From contig PNJU01000006.1 in the NCBI GenBank assembly GCA_013822015.1, forward strand, positions 71,231-135,230: a DNA stretch of 64,000 bases. Reading direction: 5' to 3'. Shown one piece after another: positions 54,959 to 63,784 of this stretch. The notes beneath the pieces are model-generated. The model was given only the letters and a program-made list of their open reading frames with translations. It had not been told where the DNA came from and made no database searches. The DNA is from Candidatus Puniceispirillum sp. GTDB taxonomy: Bacteria > Pseudomonadota > Alphaproteobacteria > Caedimonadales > UBA1908. The position numbers and the translations under genes were made by a program. Position 1 is the first letter of the stretch; each line of letters opens with the position of its first letter.

Positions 54959-56164
54959 CTAATGTTCGGACGAGGCGCTTTCGCCAGTCAGTTGGGCACA
55001 AGCTTTTTCATAAAGGCTAAGTGCTGCGTTTGTATTATTGTCCTCAAGAAGACATACCCGCGCCTTTGTGGCAAGAAAAAACGTGTCGGCACCAATCTCT
55101 TTTTCGTAAAGTTCTAGAAAGCGCCGTGCTTTTCCCCACAAGTGTGCCTCAAGTGAGAGAATACAAAGGGCACGCAAATGGCTTTTTTGGAGAGGCGCCG
55201 CAACGTCTTCCAAAAGCCCCAAACGCTGGGTCGGCGTCAGGGCGCCCTCCAAGGACGCAAGAGTCTCAAAAAGCACCGCGTCATAGGAAGTGCTCAAGAA
55301 AGTACGTATAAGTCGCTTGGCACGGCGAGGATGCCCTTGGGAGAGAAGAAGGGGCACGAGATTGCCAGCCGTTTGGGCGCAAGGGCGCGCGTCGTAGGCG
55401 CTTTGTAGAACGTCTAGAGCCCAGCTTTCTCTTCCGGCGGCCAGGAGCTCCTGACCTTGATCCATCAAGATCTGGGCACGTTTTTGTGCACCTGCCTCGG
55501 GCGTCATAAAGCCAAGGCGCGTGCGCGTCTCAAGGGCTGTGAGGGCCTCGCTCCAGTTCTTTTTTTCAGCGCATAGGTCCGTGTAGACTTCCAGAAGGGG
55601 CCCATGCTGGGGCGCCAAAGGGTAAAGGGCACGTGCCCACTCCCACATGCGCAGGGTGTCTTTTTGAGACAGCGCGCACAAGAAAAGTCCCATAAGACCT
55701 CCCTTCTTGTGGGATTCTTCTTGGGAAAGGGTATAGAACAAATGCTCTGCCTTGAGGCCCTCACCTTGTGCCAGGAGAGCCTGGGCTTCAATCAATTGAC
55801 ACAGCGCTTTGTTTTGAAGGCGTGGTGCTGCCTTCTGAAGGGCTTTCAGGCAAGCATCATAGTCCTGGCAAAATAAACTCTGGGCGGCACCATAAAGGGC
55901 TTCCATTGTTTGGTCTTCGCCTCTGCCTGTCAGACGATAAAAAAGGTTTGCAGGCGCCTTGAACAGGCGCTTGAGAACAGCCAAGCACAACACAACGATG
56001 GCCAGTGCTAAAAGGGCAGCCAGAACAAAGGTTGATACCTCCATATCAAGGCGCATGCCAAACCAGTGGACGCTCATTTGCCCCGGGTTTTTAAATAGCC
56101 AATAAACCAGAAGGATTAAAAGCGCGCCCTGGGCAAGGTAAAAGAGTTTACGAAGCACCCGCAT
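54959..56164 (-). CDS. hemY: HemY-family TPR membrane protein
   Basis: A 401-residue protein with two N-terminal transmembrane helices (FYLAQGALLILLVYWLF and TFVLAALLALAIVVLCLAVL) and a cytoplasmic or periplasmic TPR array. The arrangement and the position after hemC-hemD-mitofilin-like match the HemY family linked to heme synthesis; the molecular role is not known. Overlaps the previous gene by 17 bases. Confidence 0.8.
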   Translation of the reverse strand: MRVLRKLFYLAQGALLILLVYWLFKNPGQMSVHWFGMRLDMEVSTFVLAALLALAIVVLCLAVLKRLFKAPANLFYRLTGRGEDQTMEALYGAAQSLFCQDYDACLKALQKAAPRLQNKALCQLIEAQALLAQGEGLKAEHLFYTLSQEESHKKGGLMGLFLCALSQKDTLRMWEWARALYPLAPQHGPLLEVYTDLCAEKKNWSEALTALETRTRLGFMTPEAGAQKRAQILMDQGQELLAAGRESWALDVLQSAYDARPCAQTAGNLVPLLLSQGHPRRAKRLIRTFLSTSYDAVLFETLASLEGALTPTQRLGLLEDVAAPLQKSHLRALCILSLEAHLWGKARRFLELYEKEIGADTFFLATKARVCLLEDNNTNAALSLYEKACAQLTGESASSEH

Positions 56165-57062
56165 TCTCCTTCTTCATGAGGGTGGCAATCCTATCAAGCT
56201 GTGGCAGATCAACCATGTGGCCGTCGATGCGAGGCAGGATCAAGGTAACGTGTGCGCGTGTCTTTGCCGCGTCGTACCACTGAAGCATTTTGGGAGGCAG
56301 GGGCGCTTTGTTACGTGCCGTGAACGCGTCCCACAGGGCCAGCGCGCCTGTAAGATCAGACTTTTCAAGCATGGTTTTTGTGGCGGCAAGGGGTGCGCCA
56401 GAGATGCTTTGAGGGCTGTCTGTTGTCACACGCACAAGGGACTTGAGGGCGCCCAGAAAGCTGTGCCAAGCACGCTCAAACACCGAGCGCTGGGCCATGG
56501 TTTTTTCTTCCTCGGCCTGGGTCTTTTGGTCACTTAGAAGGGCGTCCAGAGATTTCCTAAGATCGTCTAGTGAGGGCACCCCTTTGGGCGCGAAGGCCTC
56601 CAACGCCACAAGATCTTGACGCGCTTGGCCGTCCACAAGGGAGGTGAGCAGCACGGCTTCCTCGGCAAAGGGCTGGCCTGCCATGAGCTTTGTGCGCAGG
56701 CTCATCCAGGAGAGCGCCCGAAGGGACGCACTGGCGACTTCATGTCCTAGGTCCGTAGGGGCGCTTGTGCCTTGGAGGGGGCGTGCTTCAATGTCACGCA
56801 AATGACTTTCCAGAAGGGAAAGGCGCGCCTGGGTTGTGTCATCCTTTTGAACAGCAGCCGGCACACTTGCGGGCAAAAGTGCTTGAATATAAGAGGCGCT
56901 TTCCTTGGGCATGAGAAGGGGAAGCCACCCTGGCCAGCTGCCAACGACCACCATGGCAAGACCAAGGAAAATCCATCCCCTTTGGTGAAAGAAATCCGCG
57001 CCATAAGAAGGGGACGCTGAAGGGGTTTCTTGAGCTTGAGCTGGCTGGGTGTCTTCACTCAT
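56148..57062 (-). CDS. Mitofilin-like / HemX-type membrane protein
   Basis: A 304-residue protein. A short cytoplasmic N-terminus and one transmembrane helix (IFLGLAMVVVGSWPGWLPLL) precede a helical coiled-coil domain with the C-terminal block ALALWDAFTARNKAPLPP and LPRIDGHMVDLPQLDRI. It fits the alphaproteobacterial mitofilin-like (COG4223) family encoded between hemD and hemY. The function is poorly known; membrane-shaping has been proposed for relatives. The ATG at 57062 overlaps the hemD end by 8 bases. Confidence 0.72.
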   Translation of the reverse strand: MSEDTQPAQAQETPSASPSYGADFFHQRGWIFLGLAMVVVGSWPGWLPLLMPKESASYIQALLPASVPAAVQKDDTTQARLSLLESHLRDIEARPLQGTSAPTDLGHEVASASLRALSWMSLRTKLMAGQPFAEEAVLLTSLVDGQARQDLVALEAFAPKGVPSLDDLRKSLDALLSDQKTQAEEEKTMAQRSVFERAWHSFLGALKSLVRVTTDSPQSISGAPLAATKTMLEKSDLTGALALWDAFTARNKAPLPPKMLQWYDAAKTRAHVTLILPRIDGHMVDLPQLDRIATLMKKENAGAS

Positions 57063-57765
57063 GACGTGTATTCCTTCCCGTGGACAAAAGTGTTTGAAGA
57101 GGATCCTGGGCAACACAGATATTTTGCCAAGATCTTTTCTCTAATACTTCCACAATTGAGGGGCCCATGGCAATGGCGCAGATGCCTTTTGTGGAGAAAT
57201 CAACTTGTTGCGTCTCCAACATCTCAAAGAAAATTTGGGCCGTACGCTTTGAATAGAAGAGGGCGTGGGTGAGGCGCCCTGTTTGTAGGGCGTCAAAAAG
57301 GGCAGGGGTCATGTGGGGTGTTGCAATGGAGGCGTAGACAGTCAAGCGCGCGACACTATATCCAAGGGGCCCCAAGCGCGCCGCCAGATCCACCCGCAGG
57401 TGATTGCCCGAGACGTGGATGAGGGGGCCGTGCGATGGGGCAAGCGTCTGCGTTACAAGAGCCACGAGGCTCTCGCCATTGCTTTTGGCGCTGTGGGTGA
57501 CAAAGCCGGCTTCGCGCGCGCGGGCTGCACTGATCTCGCCCACCGCAAATACGGGCCGCTCTCGCCCCGCGTCAAGGCGTGTGAGTGCGCCGACGGCGTT
57601 GCGGCTTGTAATGAGCCAGGCAAAGGGAAGTGGCGCATTAAAGGTGAAGGGAACATCTTCGTAGCGCAAAAGAGGGTTGGAGATCACCTCCCACCCGGCG
57701 TCTTTGAGGGAGACCTCAAAGGGCGCCTGGTCCTCAAGGGCGCGGGTTAAGAGGACGCAAGGCAT
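57055..57765 (-). CDS. hemD: Uroporphyrinogen-III synthase
   Basis: A 236-residue enzyme that cyclises hydroxymethylbilane to uroporphyrinogen III. The sequence is poorly conserved as usual for the family. LLTRALEDQAPF at the start, WLITSRNAVGAL, HVSGNHLRVDLAARLGPLGY and ALFYSKRTAQIFFEML fit the two-domain fold. ATG at 57765 with AGGAG upstream. It overlaps hemC by 19 bases. Confidence 0.87.
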   Translation of the reverse strand: MPCVLLTRALEDQAPFEVSLKDAGWEVISNPLLRYEDVPFTFNAPLPFAWLITSRNAVGALTRLDAGRERPVFAVGEISAARAREAGFVTHSAKSNGESLVALVTQTLAPSHGPLIHVSGNHLRVDLAARLGPLGYSVARLTVYASIATPHMTPALFDALQTGRLTHALFYSKRTAQIFFEMLETQQVDFSTKGICAIAMGPSIVEVLEKRSWQNICVAQDPLQTLLSTGRNTRHE

Positions 57766-58628
57766 TGGTGGGTCTCCTGGGCCAGGCGCATGAGCGCGTC
57801 TTCTACGCTTGCCCGCGTGCCCGTGATGTGATGACGCTTGGGATCTGGGGCGTTTACAAATACAAAGCTTTCCCACGCGTCTTCATGGGACGCAACAAGA
57901 ACGCCCACGGGCGTGTGGCAATCACCGCCCAGAATCCTTAGAAAGGAGCGCTCCATCTCGACGCACGCACGAGACAGAGGATCCTCGTGCGCCTCAAGGG
58001 CTTGGATAAGCGCCGCGTCATCGGCGCGGCATTCAAAGGCCAGGGCCCCTTGTCCGGCGGCCGGCACCATGGTGCGCGGATTAAGGATTTGCATCTTGGG
58101 AAGCGTCATGCCAAGTCTCTTGAGGCCAGCAGCAGCCAAAAAGGTGCCACTTGCAACGCCATTTTCTAGTTTTGTAAGACGCGTGCCCACGTTGCCGCGA
58201 AAGGGAACAATGGTCAGGTCCGGGCGCATGAGCAGGGCTTGGGCGGCGCGCCGGGGAGAGGACGTGCCAAGGACCGCGCCGTGAGGCAAGCGCTCGAAAG
58301 ATGTGTTGCCAATGAAGGCGTCTCGGGGGTCAGCCCGTTCGGGCACGCATGCAATGGCCAGGCCCTCAGGGCGTGTGTGCTCCACGTCCTTTAAACTATG
58401 CACCGCAAGGTCGATGCGCTCTTCAAGGAGGGCGCACTCCAGCTCTTTGGTGAAGAGCGCTTTGCCCCCAAGATCCTTTAAGCACTTGTCAACAAGGGTG
58501 TCTCCAGAGGTCGTGAGGGGGAGAATGGTTGCCTCAAGACCCGCTTGGATGAGAAGGTCCCTTGCATAAGTTGCCTGAACCATGGCGAGCGGACTTGATC
58601 TTGTGCCAATTTTGAGTACTCTTGCCAT
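57747..58628 (-). CDS. hemC: Porphobilinogen deaminase (hydroxymethylbilane synthase)
   Basis: A 293-residue enzyme of tetrapyrrole synthesis. KIGTRSSPLAMVQA, FTKELECALLEERIDLAVHS, GTSSPRRAAQALLMRPDL, RGNVGTRLTKLENG and the cysteine that binds the dipyrromethane cofactor in LGGDCHTPVGV are present. The ATG at 58628 gives the family N-terminus. First gene of the minus-strand heme block, divergent from tsaD across 80 bases. Confidence 0.95.
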   Translation of the reverse strand: MARVLKIGTRSSPLAMVQATYARDLLIQAGLEATILPLTTSGDTLVDKCLKDLGGKALFTKELECALLEERIDLAVHSLKDVEHTRPEGLAIACVPERADPRDAFIGNTSFERLPHGAVLGTSSPRRAAQALLMRPDLTIVPFRGNVGTRLTKLENGVASGTFLAAAGLKRLGMTLPKMQILNPRTMVPAAGQGALAFECRADDAALIQALEAHEDPLSRACVEMERSFLRILGGDCHTPVGVLVASHEDAWESFVFVNAPDPKRHHITGTRASVEDALMRLAQETHQCLASS

Positions 58629-58708
58629 GAAATGAAACCGCTCCCGCGTTGTGTGTTCCTTCTGCACGCTTGGGGGGATCATACAAGATTTGTGCAGTAA
58701 AAGACACC

Positions 58709-59752
58709 ATGAGAATATTAGGCATTGAAACAAGTTGTGATGAAAGTGCGGCGGCTGTTGTGACGGACGCGCGGGAGGTTTTGTCCCATGCGCTTTATTC
58801 CCAGTACGCGCAACATCAGGCATACCAAGGCGTTGTGCCGGAGGTGGCCGCGCGGGCGCACCTGGAGATTTTGCCGGATCTTGTGGCGCGCGCCATGGAA
58901 GAAGCTGGCCTTTCTTACAAAGATCTGGACGGGGTCGCTGCAACCACAGGCCCTGGCCTGATCGGCGGCGTCATGGTGGGGGCCATGGTGGCCAAAACCA
59001 TTTGCGCCCTTTATGATTTGCCTTTTTACGCCGTGAACCACCTGGCGGCCCATGCGCTCATGGCGCGTATGACAGACGACGTGCCGTTTCCCTATCTCCT
59101 TCTACTGTTGTCGGGCGGTCACTCCCAACTTTTGATTGCCAAGGGCGTCAATGACTTTACGCTTTTAGGTTCAACCATGGACGATGCGGTTGGGGAGGCC
59201 TTTGATAAAACTGCGCGTGTCCTGGGACTTGGGTACCCGGGTGGGCCCGCCCTTGAAGCGGCGGCACTTCACGGCGATGGCGCACGTTTTGCCCTGCCGC
59301 GCCCCCTTGTACACCGCAAAGAGGCCCATCTGCAACACACCTTTTCCCTGTCGGGTCTCAAAACTGCCGTGCGCCGCAAGTGGGAGGAATTGCCCGCGCC
59401 CACGCCCCAAGACTGCGCAGACATGGCGGCCTCCTTCCAGGTCGCGGTCGGCGATATTCTTGTGTCGCGCTTAAGCAATGCATTGCGCGCACAAAGTCAG
59501 AATGCGTTGAATATCAACCATGTTGTGCTGGCGGGAGGGGTGGCTGCAAACGCTTATTTGCGAGGGCGTTTAGAGGAGACAGTTGCACGTTTTGGCATGA
59601 TTTTGGTTGCGCCGCCTCCAAAACTGTGTACTGATAATGCAGTCATGGTTGCGTGGTGCGGCGTTGAAAAAAGCCTATGTGGTCCGCCGGACTCACTGGA
59701 CTTTGCGCCAAGACCACGGTGGCCTTTAACAGAACTGACAGGAGCAAAATGA
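58709..59752 (+). CDS. tsaD: tRNA N6-adenosine threonylcarbamoyltransferase
   Basis: A 347-residue protein that with TsaB/TsaE makes the t6A modification at position 37 of ANN-decoding tRNAs. ILGIETSCDESAAAVV, the metal-binding NHLAAHALMARM (HxxxH), LLLSGGHSQLL and VLAGGVAANAYLR are conserved. The ATG at 58709 is the family start. It overlaps gpsA by 4 bases (ATGA). Confidence 0.96.
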   Translation: MRILGIETSCDESAAAVVTDAREVLSHALYSQYAQHQAYQGVVPEVAARAHLEILPDLVARAMEEAGLSYKDLDGVAATTGPGLIGGVMVGAMVAKTICALYDLPFYAVNHLAAHALMARMTDDVPFPYLLLLLSGGHSQLLIAKGVNDFTLLGSTMDDAVGEAFDKTARVLGLGYPGGPALEAAALHGDGARFALPRPLVHRKEAHLQHTFSLSGLKTAVRRKWEELPAPTPQDCADMAASFQVAVGDILVSRLSNALRAQSQNALNINHVVLAGGVAANAYLRGRLEETVARFGMILVAPPPKLCTDNAVMVAWCGVEKSLCGPPDSLDFAPRPRWPLTELTGAK

Positions 59753-60717
59753 CATCAGTAAGCGTGATTGGAGCCGGTGCCTGGGGCACAGCTCTGGCGT
59801 TGGTAGCGCACCGGGCGGGTCGCCAAGTGACCCTTATTGCCCAGGATGCAAATGAGGCAAGAGATCTTCTTGAAAATCGCACCTCTCCCCGTCTTCCAGA
59901 GGCCCCTATCCCTCCAGAAATTGTCATTACCCACGGGTTTGACGCTGCCGCAACGGCCAATATTACCCTCGTTGCTGTGCCAGCCCAGGTGATGCGCGTT
60001 GTGACAACAGAACTTGCAACGCGCTTGCAGGAGAAGACCTATCTTGTGATTTGTGCCAAGGGTATCGAGCTGGATACAGGGCTTCTTATGTCTGAAATCG
60101 TCGAGGAAACCCTGGAGGGGCACTCCTTGAGCGTTCTGTCTGGCCCGACCTTTGCAAGGGACGTGGCCACGGGTCACCCGGCCGCTGCGTGCATTGCCCA
60201 CGCAGAGATCACAACGGCCAGATGGCTTGCAAGTTCACTCAGCTCCCCCACCTTCCGTTTGCATCCCACAAGTGATGTGGTGGGTGTGGAGATTGCGGGC
60301 TCCCTTAAAAACGTCATTGCCATTGCGGCCGGTATTGTCACCGCCAAAGGGTACGGAGAAAGCGCACGCGCAGCCCTTGTGACGCGTGGTCTTCATGAGT
60401 TGTCACGCCTAGGCCTTGCCATGGGCGGGCAAGCAGAAACCTTTGCAGGACTTTCGGGCGTTGGGGACTTGGTTTTGTGCTGTACAAGCCAAACCTCACG
60501 CAATATGGCGCTGGGGTATCAACTGGGTGCGGGACTGCCCGTTGACTCCCATTTGCTCACGGAAGGGTCCTATACGGCCAAGGCCGTTTTGGGACTGTGC
60601 GATCAGCTTGACCTGGAGCTTCCCATTTGTGAAGCCGTCAATAAGATTTTAGAGGATCGCAGCATGCTGGACACAGAGGTCGACATCATGTTCACGCGTG
60701 CGCTCAAGGGCGATTGA
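59749..60717 (+). CDS. gpsA: Glycerol-3-phosphate dehydrogenase [NAD(P)+]
   Basis: A 322-residue enzyme that makes sn-glycerol 3-phosphate for phospholipid synthesis. The NAD(P) loop VIGAGAWGTALALV, CAKGIE, SGPTFARDVA, the catalytic lysine in AGSLKNVIAIAAGIV and GLSGVGDLVLCCTS are family motifs. Coupled to tsaD by a stop/start overlap. Confidence 0.96.
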   Translation: MTSVSVIGAGAWGTALALVAHRAGRQVTLIAQDANEARDLLENRTSPRLPEAPIPPEIVITHGFDAAATANITLVAVPAQVMRVVTTELATRLQEKTYLVICAKGIELDTGLLMSEIVEETLEGHSLSVLSGPTFARDVATGHPAAACIAHAEITTARWLASSLSSPTFRLHPTSDVVGVEIAGSLKNVIAIAAGIVTAKGYGESARAALVTRGLHELSRLGLAMGGQAETFAGLSGVGDLVLCCTSQTSRNMALGYQLGAGLPVDSHLLTEGSYTAKAVLGLCDQLDLELPICEAVNKILEDRSMLDTEVDIMFTRALKGD

Positions 60718-60728
60718 AGGAACCTTCC

Positions 60729-61142
60729 ATGAACTACTGGCTTGTGAAAAGTGAACCCGGATGCTGGTCCTGGCAAATGCAAACGGACAAGGGCCACACG
60801 GACTGGGACGGGGTGCGCAACTATCAGGCCTCCAATAATCTCAAGGCCATGGCCATAGGGGATTTGGCCTTCTTTTATCACTCCGTTGTGGAAAAACGCA
60901 TTGTGGGCATTGTGAAGGTGACAGGTCCCTACGTCCCTGACCCAACAGACGAGACGGGGCGCTTTGGCATGGTGCGCATGGACACTGTGGTGCCGCTTAG
61001 GACACCTGTGACCCTTGAACAGATCAAACACGATCCAAGGCTGTGTGATCTGCCGCTGGTGCGCCAATCACGGTTGTCGGTTATGCCCATTCCAAAGCAC
61101 GCGTGGGACGTGATTTGTGCCCTTGGTCAGGTGCAGATGTGA
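60729..61142 (+). CDS. EVE domain protein (THYN1-like)
   Basis: A 137-residue single-domain protein: MNYWLVKSEPGCWSW, DWDGVRNYQASNNLKAM, GDLAFFYHSVVEKRIVGIVK. EVE domains are PUA-like and bind modified bases in nucleic acids; the bacterial role is unsettled. It lies 11 bases after gpsA with AAGGAACC before the ATG and is followed by a terminator. Confidence 0.9.
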   Translation: MNYWLVKSEPGCWSWQMQTDKGHTDWDGVRNYQASNNLKAMAIGDLAFFYHSVVEKRIVGIVKVTGPYVPDPTDETGRFGMVRMDTVVPLRTPVTLEQIKHDPRLCDLPLVRQSRLSVMPIPKHAWDVICALGQVQM

Positions 61143-61170
61143 CCCCCCCCAGTTCGTTCCTTCTTTCCAT

Positions 61171-61211
61171 AAAAAAGAAAGAGGCCCTCTTCACGCGGGG
61201 CCTCTTTTTTT
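61171..61211 (+). terminator. Rho-independent terminator of the tsaD-gpsA-EVE unit
   Basis: GAGGCCC (61181-61187) pairs with GGGCCTC (61198-61204), extended by AAA/TTT, and is followed by seven T. Confidence 0.88.
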
Positions 61212-61228
61212 GCTTGCCGATTTTTACG

Positions 61229-62413
61229 GTGACTATCAACAAGTCTTTGCCCCTTTTTCTTATTCTGTTAGCGCTGTCACTCACCCTCACCCTTGGTTGG
61301 AAAAATACGCTTTCTTGGCGGTGGAACGTGCCCATTGTTAGCCTTGGATTGTTTCTTGGATGGGCAGGTCTGTCATGCGTATGGTCATCCCAGGCGCTTG
61401 CGTCTTTAGGTGCCTTTTTTCGCCTGCTTGCCCTTATGGGCATGGGCCTTCATGTGTGGCAGATATGTGTGTTGCTAGACGAGAAGGTCAGAACCCGTTT
61501 GCTTGTGTGCGCGCTGTGGGGGCTGATCCCTGCCTTGGCCTGGTTTATCATCGAAAGCGCAACCCAGGGTCAAATGTGGGCACTGCTCAAAGAAGATACA
61601 AACGAAGCACTTGTCATGTATAGTGCGGGAAGTGCCGCCCTAGCGCTTTTCGTATGGCCTCTTTTAAGTGCCTTCGAGCGCTTTCCAAAGGGGCGCTTTG
61701 TTGCCCTTGCGTGCGTCTGTGTTGTGGCGTTCGTCCTCAAACTCCTTTACTCCCACGCCGCTTTTTATGGATTTTTGCTTGGCGTGTTTGTCTTTGGGGG
61801 GACCCTTTGGCTGGGAAAACGCTTCTTCTATGCCATGATGGGGGCAAGTTTAATGATCATGCTTGGCGCGCCTCAGCTGACATCTCGTTTCTTGGCGCCA
61901 GAGAGCGTGGAAGAAATGCTTCCCAAACAAAGTGCAAAACTAAGTTACTTGCACCGCGCTTATATCTGGAGCTATGTGACTCACCGTATCTATGAAAAGC
62001 CCTATGCCGGTTGGGGTTTTGACGCTGCACGCCACGGTGCTTTGAAGCAAGGCCTTTTGTGGGGCTCCCAAAAGTACGGCTATAATGCAGCTTACAATGA
62101 GGCGCTTCCAGGATGCGACGGTGAGGCCTTGCCTCTCCATCCCCACAACGCGCCACTGCAAATTTGGCTGGAGCTTGGGGCTGTGGGGGCGCTTTTGTGG
62201 GCGGCGTTTTTGGCGAGCCTCTTGTGGGCTGTTGCTCGCGCGCCCCTATCGCGCTGGGCCCTGGCCTGTGCCTCGTCCTCATTTGCGGTTGCTTTTTTCA
62301 TAGGCGGGACGTCTTACGGCGCGTGGCAGAGTTGGTGGATAGCCGCACTCTTCCTGGCCGCCATATTCCTGCGCATGGGGGCTAGTCCTGATAGAACGGC
62401 CGGGTCTTCGTAA
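61229..62413 (+). CDS. O-antigen ligase-like membrane protein
   Basis: About 394 residues with roughly ten transmembrane helices. A periplasmic loop contains YIWSYVTHRIYEKPYAGWGF and HPHNAPLQIWLELGAVGALL, the histidine-bearing H-x-x-x-L-x-x-x-x-E-x-G region of the Wzy/WaaL family. Such enzymes join O-antigen or related glycans to lipid A-core in the periplasm. The frame is open upstream through the terminator at 61171, so the GTG at 61229 is chosen as start. It overlaps tatD by 32 bases at the 3' ends. Confidence 0.8.
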   Translation: MTINKSLPLFLILLALSLTLTLGWKNTLSWRWNVPIVSLGLFLGWAGLSCVWSSQALASLGAFFRLLALMGMGLHVWQICVLLDEKVRTRLLVCALWGLIPALAWFIIESATQGQMWALLKEDTNEALVMYSAGSAALALFVWPLLSAFERFPKGRFVALACVCVVAFVLKLLYSHAAFYGFLLGVFVFGGTLWLGKRFFYAMMGASLMIMLGAPQLTSRFLAPESVEEMLPKQSAKLSYLHRAYIWSYVTHRIYEKPYAGWGFDAARHGALKQGLLWGSQKYGYNAAYNEALPGCDGEALPLHPHNAPLQIWLELGAVGALLWAAFLASLLWAVARAPLSRWALACASSSFAVAFFIGGTSYGAWQSWWIAALFLAAIFLRMGASPDRTAGSS

Positions 62414-63182
62414 AAAGAGAGAAGAAATTCTGGGTTGTTACCCGGGCCATCTCACTGGCCGACACACCACGCAGATTTGCCAGCGCTTCACCGGTAAGGC
62501 TTACAAACGCAGGTTCATTGCGTTTTCCCCGGTGGGGTGTGGGTGCCAAGTAAGGCGCGTCCGTTTCAACCAAAAGGCGCTCCATGGGCACGTCTTGAAA
62601 GATCTCACGCAGCTCATCGGATTTTTTAAACGTAATAATGCCCGAGGCTGAGACATAAAAGCCAAGCGCTAAGCCAGCCTCACAAAGGGCGCGGGTGCCT
62701 GAAAAACAGTGCAAAACACCGCGCAAGCGCCCTTGTCCCACTTCTTTCAAAATGGCGATGGTGTCATCGTCGGCGTTACGCGTATGGATGATGACAGGCA
62801 GGTCCTCTTCAAGAGCCAGGCGCAGCTGCGCGCGAAACACCTCTTTTTGGATGTCACGGGGACTGTGGTCATAATAGTAATCAAGGCCTGTTTCTCCAAT
62901 GGCGACCGCCTTTGGATGTTGCGCAAAGGTGCGCATACGGGCAATGAGGGCGTCGAGGGACGTGTTGCCCAGGGTTTCTGCTGCGTCGTGGGGATGAATG
63001 CCGAGGGAAAAAAAGACGTCTTTGTAAGTGGTCGCGAGGTGCTCCAACTTTTCAAACTCATCCATACGGCAGCTGATGGAGATGAAGGCGCCTACACCAG
63101 AGCTGCGCGCCCTTTCCAAAATATCCTCCAGAAAAGGCGCGTCTTCGTCGTAAGTTAAATGGCAATGGGAGTCGACCCACAT
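62382..63182 (-). CDS. tatD: TatD-family metal-dependent hydrolase
   Basis: A 266-residue TIM-barrel hydrolase with metal ligands in VDSHCHL, IGETGLDYYYDHSP, IIHTRNADDD, LHCFSGT and LVETDAPYLAP. Family members are DNases or exonucleases linked to DNA repair and quality control. The start is 6 bases past bioY, so it is probably in one operon with it. Confidence 0.93.
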   Translation of the reverse strand: MWVDSHCHLTYDEDAPFLEDILERARSSGVGAFISISCRMDEFEKLEHLATTYKDVFFSLGIHPHDAAETLGNTSLDALIARMRTFAQHPKAVAIGETGLDYYYDHSPRDIQKEVFRAQLRLALEEDLPVIIHTRNADDDTIAILKEVGQGRLRGVLHCFSGTRALCEAGLALGFYVSASGIITFKKSDELREIFQDVPMERLLVETDAPYLAPTPHRGKRNEPAFVSLTGEALANLRGVSASEMARVTTQNFFSLFTKTRPFYQD

Positions 63183-63187
63183 GGGCG

Positions 63188-63721
63188 TTAACGCTTATGC
63201 AGATATGATGCAATGGCCGCTGTCAGGATGGCCTTTGCTATGCCTGGCAAAATGAAGGGCATAAAGCCACCCATGATGGCGGGCATGAAGCCCATGAGAT
63301 GAGAAAGCCAAGACACGCCAAACACAAAGAAAACGGCTTGTCCCAAAACACAAAGCCCCAGAAGCCCCCACTTTGATGAGACATTGAAACGCTCACGTAG
63401 GAAGGCAACGCCGTACGCAACCACGGGGAAGGCTGCCAAAAAGCCGGCCGTTGGCCCAACAAGTAGATGCGCGCCTGCTGACATATTTGCGAAAATGGGA
63501 AGGCCCATGGCGCCAAGACCCAGGTAGGTCAGCATGCTCACAAGCGCTGGGCGCGGCGCGTAGGTCAGACCAATGAGCAAGACACCCACGGTTTGAAGGG
63601 TGACGGGCACTGGCTGCACGGGAATACTGATCTGTGAAAAAAGCGCAATAAGCAGGACGCCACCAAGGACCAAAAGGGTTTCTTTTGCGATCGTTGATGA
63701 AAGAATACGGGACTGAAGCAT
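63188..63721 (-). CDS. bioY: Biotin transporter BioY
   Basis: A 177-residue substrate-binding membrane subunit (S component) of an ECF-type biotin transporter, with six helices. QISIPVQPVPVTLQTVGVLL, YLGLGAMGLPIFANMSAG and LVGPTAGFLAAFPV are BioY hallmarks. The ATPase and coupling proteins are not seen nearby. Its presence suggests biotin is taken up from outside. Confidence 0.94.
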   Translation of the reverse strand: MLQSRILSSTIAKETLLVLGGVLLIALFSQISIPVQPVPVTLQTVGVLLIGLTYAPRPALVSMLTYLGLGAMGLPIFANMSAGAHLLVGPTAGFLAAFPVVAYGVAFLRERFNVSSKWGLLGLCVLGQAVFFVFGVSWLSHLMGFMPAIMGGFMPFILPGIAKAILTAAIASYLHKR

Positions 63722-63784
63722 GGGTGTGTCTCCTATTTCAATAATGGCGCTACCCTAACATATTGGCTCGAACGTGAAAAGCGT

